Shown: positions 8,723-19,632 of the stretch, piece by piece
Numbering within the stretch: the stretch's first letter is position 1
Layout of the letters: every line of letters starts with the position of its first letter
NCBI GenBank assembly: GCA_030652995.1
Contig: JAUSAG010000025.1
Location: forward strand, 1 to 64,000
Length of the DNA stretch: 64,000 nucleotides
Direction of reading: 5' to 3'
From: Methylotenera sp.
GTDB taxonomy: Bacteria > Pseudomonadota > Gammaproteobacteria > Burkholderiales > Methylophilaceae
The notes under the pieces: generated by a model
What the model was told of the DNA's origin: nothing
Database searches by the model: none
The model's input: only the letters and a program-made list of their open reading frames with translations
Translations under genes and position numbers: made by a program

Positions 8723-9925
8723 CTAAAAGTGGTCGCGTATACGATGAGCGGCTTCAATGCACTCGTCGTAAGATGCAACAAGTGCCATGCGAATAAAGTT
8801 TTTACCTGGGTTTACACCATGTGCCTCTCGCGCTAAAAAACTACCCGGCAGTACGGTAATATTCAAATCTCGGTAAAGTTGAATGGCAAACTCGGTATCA
8901 GAGGTTTGATCGTCTTTTATTTTTGCCCATAGATAAAACGCAGCATCTGGAGCTTTTACTTCTAAAACGTCTTTGAGTAAGGGTGTGACATCGTTAAATT
9001 TTTGTGCATACAGTGTACGATTCTCAATTACATGCGTTTCATCATCCCATGCCGCAACCGAGGCTGCTTGTACGGCTGGGTTCATCGCACAGCCATGGTA
9101 AGTACGATAAAGCGTAAAAGCTTCAATAATTTTCTCATCACCGGCGACAAAGCCTGAGCGCATGCCTGGCACGTTAGAGCGTTTAGAAAGTGAACTGAAT
9201 ACAATCAGGTTTTTGTAACTTCGAGCTAGTAAATGGGCTGCTTGCAGTGCACCTAAAGGTGGATTGGCTTCATCAAAATAAATTTCCGAATAGCATTCAT
9301 CAGCAGCGATGACAAAGCCATAAAGGTCTGATAATTCAAAGATGGTTTTCCATTGCGCTAAACTCATGACTTTGCCCGATGGGTTGCCGGGGCTGCAAAC
9401 ATAAACCAGTTGTGTGCACTTTAATATATCAACAGGCACGCTTGAAAAGTCCATCACGTGGTTTTGATTTTGATCTTGATGCGGTAAGGTATTTATAAAG
9501 TAAGGGGTCGCGCCAGCTAAAAATGCGGCACCTTCATAAATTTGATAAAACGGGTTGGGTGAAATCACCACAGGATTAGGTTGGGTTTTATCAATAATGG
9601 CTTGGGCCAGCGCGAAGAGTGCCTCACGACTGCCGTTGACTGGCAAGATCGCTGTTTCAGCATTGAGCGCAGGGATATTATAGCGACGTGAAATCCAATG
9701 TGAAATTGTAGTTCTCAGCTCAATTGAGCCTACAGTCGTGGGATAATTGGCCAAGCCAGATAAATGACTTACCAGTGCGTTTTTAATTAAGTCTGGCGTG
9801 GCGTGCTTGGGTTCACCAATCGATAAGTTAATCGCTGTAAACTCAGGGTTAGGTGTAATGCCTTTAAATAAGTCACGCAGGCGTTGAAACGGGTAAGGCT
9901 GTAATAAATTTAAATTTGGATTCAT
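8723..9925 (-). CDS. dapC: succinyldiaminopimelate aminotransferase (DapC-like)
   Basis: About 400 residues; class I/II PLP-dependent aminotransferase. It has LSIGEPKHATP near the N-terminus, the SPGNPSGK motif, the PLP-anchoring DECYSEIYF region and the SSLSKRS lysine. The overall pattern matches the proteobacterial DapC group, which makes N-succinyl-L,L-diaminopimelate for lysine and cell-wall synthesis. An ATG three codons upstream (9934) is possible, but that codon overlaps a perfect TATAAT read on this strand (9933-9938), so I prefer 9925. Divergent from the EamA transporter, with under 30 bp between starts. Confidence 0.88.
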   Translation of the reverse strand: MNPNLNLLQPYPFQRLRDLFKGITPNPEFTAINLSIGEPKHATPDLIKNALVSHLSGLANYPTTVGSIELRTTISHWISRRYNIPALNAETAILPVNGSREALFALAQAIIDKTQPNPVVISPNPFYQIYEGAAFLAGATPYFINTLPHQDQNQNHVMDFSSVPVDILKCTQLVYVCSPGNPSGKVMSLAQWKTIFELSDLYGFVIAADECYSEIYFDEANPPLGALQAAHLLARSYKNLIVFSSLSKRSNVPGMRSGFVAGDEKIIEAFTLYRTYHGCAMNPAVQAASVAAWDDETHVIENRTLYAQKFNDVTPLLKDVLEVKAPDAAFYLWAKIKDDQTSDTEFAIQLYRDLNITVLPGSFLAREAHGVNPGKNFIRMALVASYDECIEAAHRIRDHF

Positions 9926-9954
9926 AGCCAACATTATAGTGAGCGAGCATTACA

Positions 9955-10842
9955 TTGAATAGACATAATAAAAACTCTTTCGCAATATTTGGCCTGCTTT
10001 TTGGTGCTTTTTGTTGGGGCATCGTTTGGTATCCGTACCGCATCATGGCAGAAGCTGGGGTATCCGGCGTTGTTTCCACCTTTTATACTTATGCTATTGT
10101 CATGCTGATTGCGGTGCTTATCTTTGCCAAACACTGGCGGGAAATTTTTAAATTACCGACGAGTATCATTTGGCTGAGCCTAGCCGCAGGGTGGACTAAC
10201 CTTAGCTATATACTTGCCATTATTGACGGTGAAGTAGTGCGCGTGATGTTGCTATTTTATTTGTCGCCGATATGGACCCTGGTACTTGCACACTTTTGGT
10301 TAAAAGAGAAAACCCCAGCAACGGGTTACATCGCGATTGCGACTTCGTTGTTAGGTGCATTGATCATGTTCCATGATCCGCAGCTTAGTAGCTTGCCCAT
10401 GCCGAGAAACACTGCGGAATGGCTTGCGCTTTCATCAGGGGTGGGCTTTTCTTTAACCAATGTGATTACAAGAAAATCCAATCATTTAAGTTTGCTGGCT
10501 AAGTCATTTGCAGTATGGGCCGGAGTGCTAGTGGTTGCGGTGATGTTTGTTTTATTGTTTCAAATGCCTTTTTCTACACCTAGTGCCTTTAGTTTAACAA
10601 ACTGGCTGGTGATGGTGTTGATTGCGCTGTTGCTGATGGCAGCTACCTTGTTTGTACAATTTGGCGTCACTCAGATTGAGGCTACACGCGCATCTGTATT
10701 ATTTTTATTCGAGTTAGTGGTGGCCGCAGTAGCTGCTTATTATCTTGCAAATGAAACAATGTCACTCAATGAGTGGGTCGGTGGCGGGTTGATTGTGGTT
10801 GCAGCTATATTTGCCGCTAGCAACCACAAGGCTGTTGGTTAG
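9955..10842 (+). CDS. EamA/DMT-family transporter
   Basis: 295 residues with ten predicted membrane helices arranged as two EamA repeats, so an inner-membrane permease of the drug/metabolite transporter superfamily. Substrate cannot be told from sequence. The start is a TTG at 9955; the next in-frame ATG would remove the first helix. Its last codons overlap the end of the convergent pilU by 4 bp. Confidence 0.8.
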   Translation: MNRHNKNSFAIFGLLFGAFCWGIVWYPYRIMAEAGVSGVVSTFYTYAIVMLIAVLIFAKHWREIFKLPTSIIWLSLAAGWTNLSYILAIIDGEVVRVMLLFYLSPIWTLVLAHFWLKEKTPATGYIAIATSLLGALIMFHDPQLSSLPMPRNTAEWLALSSGVGFSLTNVITRKSNHLSLLAKSFAVWAGVLVVAVMFVLLFQMPFSTPSAFSLTNWLVMVLIALLLMAATLFVQFGVTQIEATRASVLFLFELVVAAVAAYYLANETMSLNEWVGGGLIVVAAIFAASNHKAVG

Positions 10843-11936
10843 GCGCCGAAGGCGCTGTTACGCGCGCCTTCTGCGGCAAAGCGGATTTTTAGCGATAAGT
10901 CATTACGTGAGTCCGCATAGGCTAATGCGTTTTCTTCATCAATTTTGCCGTTTGCAAATAGCTTGAATAAAGACTGGTCAAAGGTATGCATGCCAATATC
11001 GGTATTTTCACCCATGATTTCTTTGATTTCGCTCATTTTTTGTTTTTGTATCAGCTCCGCCATATAAGGCGTATTTATCATCACCTCGGTAGCTGCAACA
11101 CGTTTGCTAAGTGTGCCTGGAACTAAACGTTGAGAAACGATGGATACCAGGTTCATCGACATGCCGAGTAACAAACCAGTACGACCATCTTCCGGGAAAA
11201 ATGAAATAACGCGTTCGAGCGCTTGGTTTGCATTGTTGGCATGCAAAGTGGCTAAACATAAATGGCCTGTTTCAGCATAGGCAAGTGCGTTTTTCATGCC
11301 ATCCATATCACGCACCTCACCAATCAAAATCACATCAGGTGCTTGGCGCATGGCATTTTTGAGACCGTTTTCAAATGATAAGGTGTCAATGCCTACTTCA
11401 CGCTGATCTACAACGGATTTTTTATGCGGATGGATAAATTCAATCGGATCTTCAAGTGTGAGAATATGACCGTTAGTGGTTTCATTACGATAATCAATCA
11501 TTGAGGCCAAGGTAGTTGTTTTGCCAGAACCTGTTGCACCAACCACCAAAATCAGACCGCGTTTACGTGTGATTAGATCTCTAAGAATTGCGGGCAACCC
11601 CAAATTATCCAGTGACGGAATGTCAGTTTTAATGTGCCGAACCACCATGCCAACTTCACCACGTTGCCTGAAAACATTGACCCGAAAACGCCCAATATCT
11701 TTTTTACTAATAGCGAAGTTGCATTCCAGTGTTAATTCAAACTCCTTGATTTGATCTGCCGTCATGAGCGAATAGGCAATTTCTTTAATCATTCCTGGCA
11801 CCATCACTTGGCTATTGATAGGCGTGGTGTCGCCTTCAACTTCAATATGGATAGTGGCTCCCGAGCTAAAGAATAGGTCTGAGCCACCTTTATCTAACAT
11901 GAATTTTAAAACAGGGGTAATGTCGATTGCGGCCAT
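10839..11936 (-). CDS. pilU: type IV pilus retraction ATPase PilU
   Basis: 365 residues. Secretion ATPase with Walker A GATGSGKT (133-140), an Asp box, Walker B DVILIGEVRD (201-210) and the His box TGHLCLATLHANNANQ. The N-terminal GGSDLFFSSGA and the ECNFAIS and GRFRVNVFRQRG stretches match PilU better than PilT. PilU assists PilT in retracting type IV pili at the inner membrane. PilT is usually adjacent; it is not in this window. It overlaps the EamA gene by 4 bp at its 3' end. Confidence 0.88.
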   Translation of the reverse strand: MAAIDITPVLKFMLDKGGSDLFFSSGATIHIEVEGDTTPINSQVMVPGMIKEIAYSLMTADQIKEFELTLECNFAISKKDIGRFRVNVFRQRGEVGMVVRHIKTDIPSLDNLGLPAILRDLITRKRGLILVVGATGSGKTTTLASMIDYRNETTNGHILTLEDPIEFIHPHKKSVVDQREVGIDTLSFENGLKNAMRQAPDVILIGEVRDMDGMKNALAYAETGHLCLATLHANNANQALERVISFFPEDGRTGLLLGMSMNLVSIVSQRLVPGTLSKRVAATEVMINTPYMAELIQKQKMSEIKEIMGENTDIGMHTFDQSLFKLFANGKIDEENALAYADSRNDLSLKIRFAAEGARNSAFGA

Positions 11937-12062
11937 GACAGGTTTGTTCCTAGAGGATTATTCTCAAAAGTATATTTATTTTTAGCATGACTTTAGCATG
12001 CTCGCCCTTTGGTTTTATGTTGGCTTGATTATCCTGCCACCCAATACGGTTATGTGCTCAAG

Positions 12063-12725
<663 letters not shown>

Positions 12726-12857
12726 CTAACTTTGATGGATTGGAGTTTATTTTGGTGATAATTATATCAGCTCAAACCCGCCTGTGAGATTCATATCTCA
12801 ACCTTTTCAACTATATATGGATAATCTCGAAAACAATGACAGGGCATGTCGGTTTTT

Positions 12858-12905
12858 GTAGGAGCGCAATTTATTGCGCGAAATAGCGAGTGTTATTCGC
12901 GCAAT
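12858..12905. repeat. REP-like extragenic palindrome between adk and hscA
   Basis: GTAGGAGCG head at 12858-12866 followed by two mutually exclusive hairpins: GCGCAAT / ATTGCGC (12864-12870 with 12873-12879) and ATTGCGCGAA / TTCGCGCAAT (12873-12882 with 12896-12905). The GTAGGAGYG head plus palindrome recurs at 15909-15988. The rest of the 12717-13072 gap shows no credible gene; a 66-codon open frame here is produced by the repeat. Confidence 0.55.
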
Positions 12906-13072
12906 CAGAGAAAACTGATAACCAATACTTGTCTGCAAAGCGGGCTTAGTCGTACTTATCACTTTGTTCTGAGTGGTGCTTATCCGTTTTTCTGGTTGGA
13001 GGACTTTGGTAACAAAACGTATCTTAATTTACGAGATCAGCCATAAGTAAGGCGGGTATTTGAAGCGGCGCT

Positions 13073-14968
13073 TTACAGCTCAATATCTTCTAAATTTTTA
13101 CCTGATAATGCACGGCTAACACTTGCATTCATACGTTCGGCTGCGAACGCTTCAGTGACGTGGTTGAGCGCATCTACCGCATTGTGTATGGCTGTGGCAT
13201 CTTCAGTGGCGGTGAGTAATTGCAGGCGTTGTATACCTGATTCAATCAAATGCTTTTCTGCATCGCTGATTAAATTGCCATCAACGTTTAATGCTACGGT
13301 TACTGAGCTGATGATTGCACCTGCACTGACGCGTGCTTCAGCCAGCATGCGCGCTGTTTTGTCTATTTCTGCGTTGTTAAATGAAGCTTTGAGCATAGTG
13401 GTGATTTCATCTTCGCTTAAACCATAAGAAGGTTTAACGGCAATATGCGACGCTATGCCAGTGCTTTGTTCACGTGCAGAAACCGAGAGCAGGCCATCTG
13501 CATCTACTGTAAAAGTAACACGGATACGTGTAGCACCTGCCGCCATCGGTGGAATGCCTCGTAGCTCAAAGCGTGCAAGCGAGCGGCAATCGCTCACTAA
13601 CTCACGCTCACCTTGTACCACGTGAATGCTCATAGCGGTTTGGCCATCTTTATACGTGGTAAATTCCTGCGCGCGCGCAATCGGTAAGGTGCTGTTACGA
13701 TGGATGACTTTTTCTACCAAGCCACCCATGGTCTCCAGACCTAAAGATAGCGGGGTGACATCAAGTAGTAATAAGTCATCATCATTTTTGTTACCCGCTA
13801 AAATATTTGCTTGAATAGCTGCGCCTAGGGCAACGACTTTGTCTGGGTCTAAATTGGTGAGTGGCTCCTGCTTAAAGTAATCTTGTACCGCATGCCTAAG
13901 ATGCGGCATGCGGGTGGCACCGCCTACTAGCACGACGCCGTCAATAGCTTCAATGCTAAGGTTAGCATCGCGCATCGCTTTACGTGTGGGGGTCAAGGTT
14001 TTTGTTACCAGATGCTGTGTAATTTCTACCAATTGCGGCGCGGTGAGAGCAATATCGATTAGCGTGTTGTTGCTCAAACGACAAACGATTTGTGCCTCAA
14101 AATTATCGGTGAGCCATTCTTTAGCCTGGCGTGCTTTGGTGAGTAACAGCCGCGTATCTTCTTCACTCAGTGGTGTGAAGTCGCTATTACTTTCGCGCAC
14201 TTTGTCTAATACCCAGCAGTATATACGGTGGTCAAAATCGTCGCCGCCCAAGGTTGAATCACCATTGGTGGCGAGGACTTCAAACACGCCTTTGGATAAA
14301 CGTAGAATGGACACGTCGAACGTGCCGCCACCTAGGTCGTAAATCACAAATGTGCCTTCAGCGGCGTTATCCAAGCCATAAGCCACGGCCGCAGCGGTAG
14401 GTTCGTTGAGTAGGCGCAATACATTGATACCAGCGATGCGTGCGGCATCTTTAGTGGCTTGGCGTTGCGCATCATCAAAGTAGGCAGGGACGGTAATCAC
14501 CGCACCAACTAGTTCGCCGCCTAGCGATTTTTCAGCGCGTGCTTTGAGTGTTTTAAGAATTTCAGCTGAAATTTCTACCGGAGTTTTTAAACCGGCACGT
14601 GTTTGAATTTGCAATGTACGTGTGGCTTCGGCATCTTTACCATCAACAAAGCGATAAGGGATATGCGCTTTATCGGTAATGTCATTTAGGCTGCGACCCA
14701 TAAAGCGTTTGACTGAAACAATGGTATTAACGGGGTCAGCGCTTTGCTGAGCCTGCGCTTCGTGACCGACAATCACGTCGCCATTGGGCATATAACGTAC
14801 TACAGAAGGTAATAATGAATGGCCATGATCATCTTGCAGCACAGTACTCATACCACTACGCACGGTAGCAACTAGTGAGTTAGTGGTGCCTAAATCGATG
14901 CCCACAGCTAACCGGTGCTGGTGAGGTGCGGCACTCATGCCAGGTTCAGAGATTTGGAGAAGTGCCAT
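13073..14968 (-). CDS. hscA: Fe-S cluster chaperone HscA (Hsp70 family)
   Basis: 631 residues. DnaK-type ATPase domain with [14 protein letters not shown] near residue 23, [15 protein letters not shown] and [13 protein letters not shown], then a substrate-binding domain. HscA binds the LPPVK loop of IscU, together with HscB, to drive release of the assembled cluster. The shorter C-terminus and its place directly after hscB identify it as HscA and not DnaK. It starts 41 bp after hscB. No ferredoxin gene follows it, unlike the usual isc order. Confidence 0.95.
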   Translation of the reverse strand: MALLQISEPGMSAAPHQHRLAVGIDLGTTNSLVATVRSGMSTVLQDDHGHSLLPSVVRYMPNGDVIVGHEAQAQQSADPVNTIVSVKRFMGRSLNDITDKAHIPYRFVDGKDAEATRTLQIQTRAGLKTPVEISAEILKTLKARAEKSLGGELVGAVITVPAYFDDAQRQATKDAARIAGINVLRLLNEPTAAAVAYGLDNAAEGTFVIYDLGGGTFDVSILRLSKGVFEVLATNGDSTLGGDDFDHRIYCWVLDKVRESNSDFTPLSEEDTRLLLTKARQAKEWLTDNFEAQIVCRLSNNTLIDIALTAPQLVEITQHLVTKTLTPTRKAMRDANLSIEAIDGVVLVGGATRMPHLRHAVQDYFKQEPLTNLDPDKVVALGAAIQANILAGNKNDDDLLLLDVTPLSLGLETMGGLVEKVIHRNSTLPIARAQEFTTYKDGQTAMSIHVVQGERELVSDCRSLARFELRGIPPMAAGATRIRVTFTVDADGLLSVSAREQSTGIASHIAVKPSYGLSEDEITTMLKASFNNAEIDKTARMLAEARVSAGAIISSVTVALNVDGNLISDAEKHLIESGIQRLQLLTATEDATAIHNAVDALNHVTEAFAAERMNASVSRALSGKNLEDIEL

Positions 14969-15009
14969 ATTTAATGATAGATATTAGTCGTTAGTTGGTT
15001 ATTAATGGC

Positions 15010-15537
15010 TTATTCTAGTTGTTCAATAGCCTGGTGAATATCTGCACATACTTTATCTATAAAAATAAGTTTGCGTGCGGTATCTGTTGCAGATGAATAA
15101 TCTCTTTTTGCATCAAACAAATTAGCTAAGTCAGCTTGTATTGATTTTGACTCAACTTGTAATTCAGTCAATAGTTGTTCTAAAGCTGGAATATTTTTGG
15201 CAGCTTTTGCATCCTCTAACTGTTCGCGCCACTCCATCTGCTGCATTAAAAAATCCATGGGCATGGCGGTGTTGGTGTCAGCAATGGCGTTAATACCTTG
15301 AAGCTCCAGCAAGTATTTTGCTCGCGTTGCCGGGTTTTTTAGCGTGCTGTAAGCTTCGTTCGCTGTCGTAGCCATTTGCATCGACTGCAGTCTTTTGTCA
15401 GCCGTAGCGGAAACAAATCGATCAGGGTGGCTCGCCGATTGAATTTTACGAAAATTCAGTTCTAGCGACTGAGTGTCAATTTGAAATTGTTCAGGGAAGC
15501 CGAAAAGCTGAAAGTAGTTGGTTTGAGCGTTTTGCAT
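15010..15537 (-). CDS. hscB: Fe-S assembly co-chaperone HscB
   Basis: 175 residues. J domain with the HPD motif at 37-39 (HPDRF), then a helical C-terminal domain that in the family contacts IscU. It stimulates the ATPase of HscA. It starts 12 bp after the iscA stop and is followed by hscA, the standard order. Confidence 0.94.
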   Translation of the reverse strand: MQNAQTNYFQLFGFPEQFQIDTQSLELNFRKIQSASHPDRFVSATADKRLQSMQMATTANEAYSTLKNPATRAKYLLELQGINAIADTNTAMPMDFLMQQMEWREQLEDAKAAKNIPALEQLLTELQVESKSIQADLANLFDAKRDYSSATDTARKLIFIDKVCADIHQAIEQLE

Positions 15538-15549
15538 GCTAAGTTGAAA

Positions 15550-15873
15550 TTAAACTGTAAAGCTCTCGCCACAGCCGCACTCATCTTTAACGTTAGGGTT
15601 GTTAAATTTAAAGCCTTCGTTCAAGCCTTCTTTCGTAAAGTCCAGCTCAGTGCCATCGATATAAACTAGGCTTTTTGGGTCAATAATCACTTTTACGCCA
15701 TGGCTTTCAAATGCGACATCTTCAGGGTGCATTTCATCAACAAATTCAAGCGTGTAAGCCATACCAGAGCAGCCTGTTGTTTTAACGCCCAGACGTAAGC
15801 CGAGGCCTTTGCCACGGTTGGCTAGGAATTTTTCAACGCGATCTGCCGCGGTTTGTGTAAGTGTGATTGCCAT
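15550..15873 (-). CDS. iscA: Fe-S assembly protein IscA
   Basis: 107 residues, A-type carrier. The three ligand cysteines are at 35 (GCSG), 99 and 101 (CGCG), the same numbering as E. coli IscA. It accepts or delivers iron or Fe-S clusters in the isc pathway. An inverted-repeat element fills the gap to iscU. Confidence 0.95.
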   Translation of the reverse strand: MAITLTQTAADRVEKFLANRGKGLGLRLGVKTTGCSGMAYTLEFVDEMHPEDVAFESHGVKVIIDPKSLVYIDGTELDFTKEGLNEGFKFNNPNVKDECGCGESFTV

Positions 15874-15908
15874 GTTTTACTTTTTGTAACTATATATAAA
15901 GTGATATT

Positions 15909-15988
15909 TGTAGGAGTGATCTTTAGATCAAGAAAACAATGCCACGTATAATGAGCATTACTTTCGCGGTTTAAAGATCGCTCCTACA
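15909..15988. repeat. REP/BIME-like inverted repeat between iscU and iscA
   Basis: TGTAGGAGTGATCTTTA (15909-15925) and TAAAGATCGCTCCTACA (15972-15988) are inverted copies with one mismatch. Both carry the GTAGGAGYG head also seen at 12858. Two heads facing each other is a typical BIME arrangement. Within the isc operon such a structure could affect mRNA stability or the iscU:iscA ratio; that is inference. Confidence 0.55.
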
Positions 15989-15994
15989 CGTAAG

Positions 15995-16390
15995 TTAAGC
16001 CTCTACTTTTGCAGCTTGTTTAGCTTTAATATCTGCCACTGCCGCTTTAATCGCATCCTCAGCTAACACTGAGCAGTGAATTTTAACAGGTGGCAAAGCT
16101 AGTTCTTCAGCGATTTCAGAATTTTTAATCGCATAAGCTTCATCAATGGTTCTGCCTTTGAGCCATTCTGTGACTAATGAGCTAGAGGCTATTGCAGAAC
16201 CGCAGCCGTAAGTTTTAAATTTGGCGTCTTCAATAATACCGCTGTCATTGACTTTAATCATTAATTTCATTACATCACCACATGCAGGCGCGCCGACCAT
16301 GCCGGTTCCTACATTTGGGTCATTTTTATCTAATGTACCCACGTTACGCGGGTTTTCGTAGTGATCTAAAACTTTATCTGAATATGCCAT
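15995..16390 (-). CDS. iscU: Fe-S cluster scaffold protein IscU
   Basis: 131 residues. Scaffold on which clusters are built from sulfur given by IscS. Conserved cysteines at 37 (GAPACGD), 63 (YGCGS) and 106 (KIHCS), same numbering as E. coli, and the HscA-recognition motif LPPVK at 99-103. A short Lys/Ala tail ends the protein. Confidence 0.96.
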   Translation of the reverse strand: MAYSDKVLDHYENPRNVGTLDKNDPNVGTGMVGAPACGDVMKLMIKVNDSGIIEDAKFKTYGCGSAIASSSLVTEWLKGRTIDEAYAIKNSEIAEELALPPVKIHCSVLAEDAIKAAVADIKAKQAAKVEA

Positions 16391-16536
16391 TTCACTCTCC
16401 TAATATGAACTAAAACGCATCGTAAACTCATCGTTGGCATCACCTTGCCGTACTAAACGTACTGTCTTCGGTTCGCCGCCTTGATTTTACTTCGCCTTTT
16501 AATTCATTAAATCCTATAAAAATTCTTAAGAAATTT

Positions 16537-17790
16537 CTAGTGCGCTGCCCACTGCACTTTGCTTAGATCAATTCCATCTTTAAACATCTCCCATAATGGG
16601 GATAGCTCACGTAATTTATCAATTTTGCTTTTCATCAAATTGATGGTGTACTCTACATCTTCATCGGTGGTAAAGCGGCCAATTGAAAAGCGAATTGAGC
16701 TGTGCGCCAATTCATCAGAACGACCTAATGCACGCAACACATAGCTAGGCTCAAGGCTGGCTGATGTGCAAGCTGAGCCACTTGATACTGCAATGCCTTT
16801 TACTGCCATAATCAGAGATTCACCTTCAACATAATTGAAGCTGATGTTTAAATTATGCGGCACACGGTGCTCTAAATCACCGTTAACATAAACTTCTTCA
16901 ATCGATTGCAGACCATTTAACAACTTGTCGCGCAGACGGCGGATACGTACATTTTCTTCGTCCATTTCTTCTCGCGCAATTCTAAAGGCCTCACCCATCC
17001 CCACGATTTGGTGAGTGGCTAGCGTGCCCGAGCGCATACCGCGCTCATGACCGCCACCGTGCATTTGCGCCTCGATGCGGATGCGTGGTTTACGCCGAAC
17101 GTACAATGCACCGATGCCTTTAGGGCCGTAGGTTTTGTGTGCACTAAAGCTCATTAAATCAACTGGTAATTTTTCTAAATCAATATGTACTTTGCCGGTG
17201 GCTTGTGCAGCATCAACATGAAAAATCACACCGTTTTCACGGCAAATGTTACCAATGGCTTCAATATCCTGAATCACGCCAATTTCATTATTCACCAACA
17301 TGACTGACGCCAACACGGTATCAGGGCGAATTGCCGCTTTGAATTTTTCTAAATCAACCAAGCCATTCGGTTCCGGATCCAAGTAGGTTGCGGTAAAGCC
17401 TTGACGCTCAAGCTCGCGCACGGGGTCAATCACAGCCTTATGCTCCGTGGTGATGGTGATAATGTGTTTGCCTTTGCCACTGTAAAAGTTGGCTGCGCCT
17501 TTAATGGCGAGATTGTTAGATTCAGTCGCACCTGATGTCCATACGATTTCACGTGGATCAGCACCTACTAATTTTGCCACTTCTTCACGTGCATTTTCAA
17601 CTGCTTTTTCTGCAGTCCAGCCATAAGGGTGGCTACGTGAGGCTGGATTGCCAAAATTCTCCGTCAGATATGGAATCATTTTTGCAGCGACACGTTGATC
17701 CACAGGCGTGGTGGCGGAGTAATCCAAATAAATCGGATGAAGACCGTCTTCAAAATCTTTCACTACCGGCATTTCTATTGATGCTGACAT
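16537..17790 (-). CDS. iscS: cysteine desulfurase IscS
   Basis: 417 residues. PLP enzyme that takes sulfur from cysteine as an enzyme-bound persulfide. PLP lysine Lys219 in [10 protein letters not shown], active-site Cys341 in [13 protein letters not shown] on the mobile loop. The C-terminal end (LREMSP-like [10 protein letters not shown] and the VQW tail) is the IscU-binding end of group I enzymes. It follows a second, divergent desulfurase gene in the same operon. Confidence 0.96.
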   Translation of the reverse strand: MSASIEMPVVKDFEDGLHPIYLDYSATTPVDQRVAAKMIPYLTENFGNPASRSHPYGWTAEKAVENAREEVAKLVGADPREIVWTSGATESNNLAIKGAANFYSGKGKHIITITTEHKAVIDPVRELERQGFTATYLDPEPNGLVDLEKFKAAIRPDTVLASVMLVNNEIGVIQDIEAIGNICRENGVIFHVDAAQATGKVHIDLEKLPVDLMSFSAHKTYGPKGIGALYVRRKPRIRIEAQMHGGGHERGMRSGTLATHQIVGMGEAFRIAREEMDEENVRIRRLRDKLLNGLQSIEEVYVNGDLEHRVPHNLNISFNYVEGESLIMAVKGIAVSSGSACTSASLEPSYVLRALGRSDELAHSSIRFSIGRFTTDEDVEYTINLMKSKIDKLRELSPLWEMFKDGIDLSKVQWAAH

Positions 17791-17851
17791 CTGTTAATTA
17801 TCCTTAACTTAATATTGTGTAATACTTTTTGTACATACCTGCATGGCAGTT

Positions 17852-18997
17852 TTATGCCGCAATGGAGGTTAAATGCTTTAGTCTTAAAATTTCATGCGCT
17901 AAAGTGGCTAGTAAATCAGCTACTTGTTGTTTGGTGTTATGTGTGCCAAAGCTTACACGCACAGCACCGCGCGCTAAATCTGGCGGGACACCCATCGCTA
18001 ACAAGACATGGCTAGGTTCAGTGCTGTCGCTAGAGCAGGCTGAGCCGCTGGCAACTGAAAACCCTTTGCGATCTAATGCCATAACCAATGTTTCACCCTC
18101 AATACCTTCAATAGCGAAAAAACTGGTATTGGGTAAACGCGCTACTTGTTTGCTGAAAATAGTGACGTTTAGCAACTTTAATCCTTGTTCAAACTGCTCG
18201 CGCAACGCTTGTGTGTGGCTGGAAAAATTGCGTAGGTTCGCTATCGCCAACTCACATGCCATGCCGAACCCTACAATCGCTGCGACATTTTCAGTGCCGC
18301 TACGTAAACCTTTTTCTTGTCCACCGCCATGCAGTAAAGGTTGTATATCAATGCGCTTATCTAAAATTAGCGCCGCGGCACCCTGCGGGCCATGAATTTT
18401 ATGGCTTGAAATTGTCATAGCGTGTACGTTTAAATCAGTAAAGCTGAGCGGCAATTTACCTAAGCCTTGCACGGCGTCTGTATGCATGTAAGCGCCTGCA
18501 TTGCGTGCCATTTCAGCGATTGCGGCTATATCTTGTATTGCGCCGGTTTCATTATTGGCTAACATGACAGAAACTAAGCTTGTTGGCTGAGTTAGCGCCA
18601 GGTTTACTTGCTCTATATTCACGATGCCATGGTGATTAACCGTAATTTCATGCGCTGTATAGCCGGTTCGTTTTAAGGTAGTCGCTGGGCGTGAAACGCA
18701 TGGGTGCTCAATTGCGCTGTATAAAATCTGCATAGTAGGCTTGCTTGCGGCAATGCCCTTTACTGCAAAGTTATTCGCCTCTGTGCCTGTTGCGGTAAAT
18801 ACCACCTGTGAGGCATAGGCACCGCAGGCCTCAGCCACTTGAGCTCTTGCATGCTCTATTGCATCACGCGCAGATCGTCCAAAAATATGACGACTGGTTG
18901 GGTTGCCACTTTGTGCGTGCATCCAAAGTAACATTGCATCTAACACGCGGTTATCCAGCGCGGTAGTTGCATTATGATCAAAGTAGATGCTAGACAT
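17852..18997 (-). CDS. second cysteine desulfurase (NifS/IscS family) within the isc operon
   Basis: 381 residues, clearly a group I desulfurase: PLP Lys200 in SSHKIHGPQG and active-site Cys321 in ASGSACSSDSTEP. It is about 35 residues shorter than the IscS next to it and diverges along its length, so it is not a recent duplicate. It lies 15 bp after iscR and 61 bp before iscS, so it shares the IscR-controlled transcript. It may serve a different sulfur acceptor such as tRNA thiolation; that is inference. Confidence 0.9.
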   Translation of the reverse strand: MSSIYFDHNATTALDNRVLDAMLLWMHAQSGNPTSRHIFGRSARDAIEHARAQVAEACGAYASQVVFTATGTEANNFAVKGIAASKPTMQILYSAIEHPCVSRPATTLKRTGYTAHEITVNHHGIVNIEQVNLALTQPTSLVSVMLANNETGAIQDIAAIAEMARNAGAYMHTDAVQGLGKLPLSFTDLNVHAMTISSHKIHGPQGAAALILDKRIDIQPLLHGGGQEKGLRSGTENVAAIVGFGMACELAIANLRNFSSHTQALREQFEQGLKLLNVTIFSKQVARLPNTSFFAIEGIEGETLVMALDRKGFSVASGSACSSDSTEPSHVLLAMGVPPDLARGAVRVSFGTHNTKQQVADLLATLAHEILRLKHLTSIAA

Positions 18998-19012
18998 GGT
19001 ATTAATCTGAAT

Positions 19013-19516
19013 TTAAGCGGCTATTTCAGCGGTAAAGGCCGAAGCCTTATCATTAGCAATATTGCACGCGCGTGGTGTAATTGATATTTTTTGACCACTT
19101 GTTTGCGATGCTACCATGTCGGCAAGTGTTATTCCTGCCAAATACTCTAAAATTTTGGTATTAAGTGCTGACCATAAATCGTGCGTCATGCAACGACCTT
19201 CGTCTCGACAGTTTTCGTGACCGCCACACTGTGTTGCGTCTATTTGTTCATCTACAGCGTTGATTATTTCCGCAACTGAAATATCAGCATAACTTTTGGC
19301 CAAATTGTAACCACCACCTGGACCACGCATACTTTTCACCAAACCCTGGCGACGTAATTTGCTAAACAACTGCTCCAAATAAGACAGTGAAATGTCTTGA
19401 CGCTCGCTAATACCTGCAAGTGTAACTGGCTTGATGTTGGAAGCGTCTTTTGCTTCGTTAATAGCGAGGTCTAGCATTGCTGTGACAGCAAATCGACCTT
19501 TAGTGGTTAAGCGCAT
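19013..19516 (-). CDS. iscR: Fe-S cluster-sensing repressor IscR
   Basis: 167 residues, Rrf2 family. Winged-helix DNA-binding domain in the first 80 residues and a cluster-binding motif with Cys97, Cys103, Cys109 and His112 (C-x5-C-x5-C-x2-H), the same spacing as in E. coli IscR. With a [2Fe-2S] cluster it represses the isc operon. A good type 1 site overlaps its own promoter. It heads the operon, after cysE. Confidence 0.95.
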   Translation of the reverse strand: MRLTTKGRFAVTAMLDLAINEAKDASNIKPVTLAGISERQDISLSYLEQLFSKLRRQGLVKSMRGPGGGYNLAKSYADISVAEIINAVDEQIDATQCGGHENCRDEGRCMTHDLWSALNTKILEYLAGITLADMVASQTSGQKISITPRACNIANDKASAFTAEIAA

Positions 19517-19556
19517 GATGTTTGACTCTTAATTTAGGTTCATCAGGTAAGATCGA

Positions 19557-19589
19557 ATTCTACAATACCCTACAAATTTAGTCAACTAT
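19557..19589 (-). promoter_or_regulatory. iscR promoter with overlapping type 1 IscR site
   Basis: On the minus strand: -35 TTGACT (19580-19585), 17-bp spacer, -10 TAGAAT (19557-19562). A 25-bp stretch (19565-19589) beginning ATAGTTGACT and ending GGTAT fits the E. coli type 1 IscR consensus (ATASYYGACTR and its inverted half) with two mismatches in the second half. Autorepression by cluster-loaded IscR is the expected result. Confidence 0.75.
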
Positions 19590-19632
19590 TATGCGCTTTA
19601 GTTCAGCAAGTTTATTTACCTGCTTTTCTGAT

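Noticed and set aside
12846-13046. 66-codon plus-strand open frame between adk and hscA
   Set aside because: It is made largely of the REP-like palindrome and reads as a low-quality, unrelated protein with no RBS.
17829-18395. 188-codon plus-strand open frame antisense to the second cysteine desulfurase
   Set aside because: It mirrors a clearly conserved gene on the other strand and has no family resemblance or RBS.
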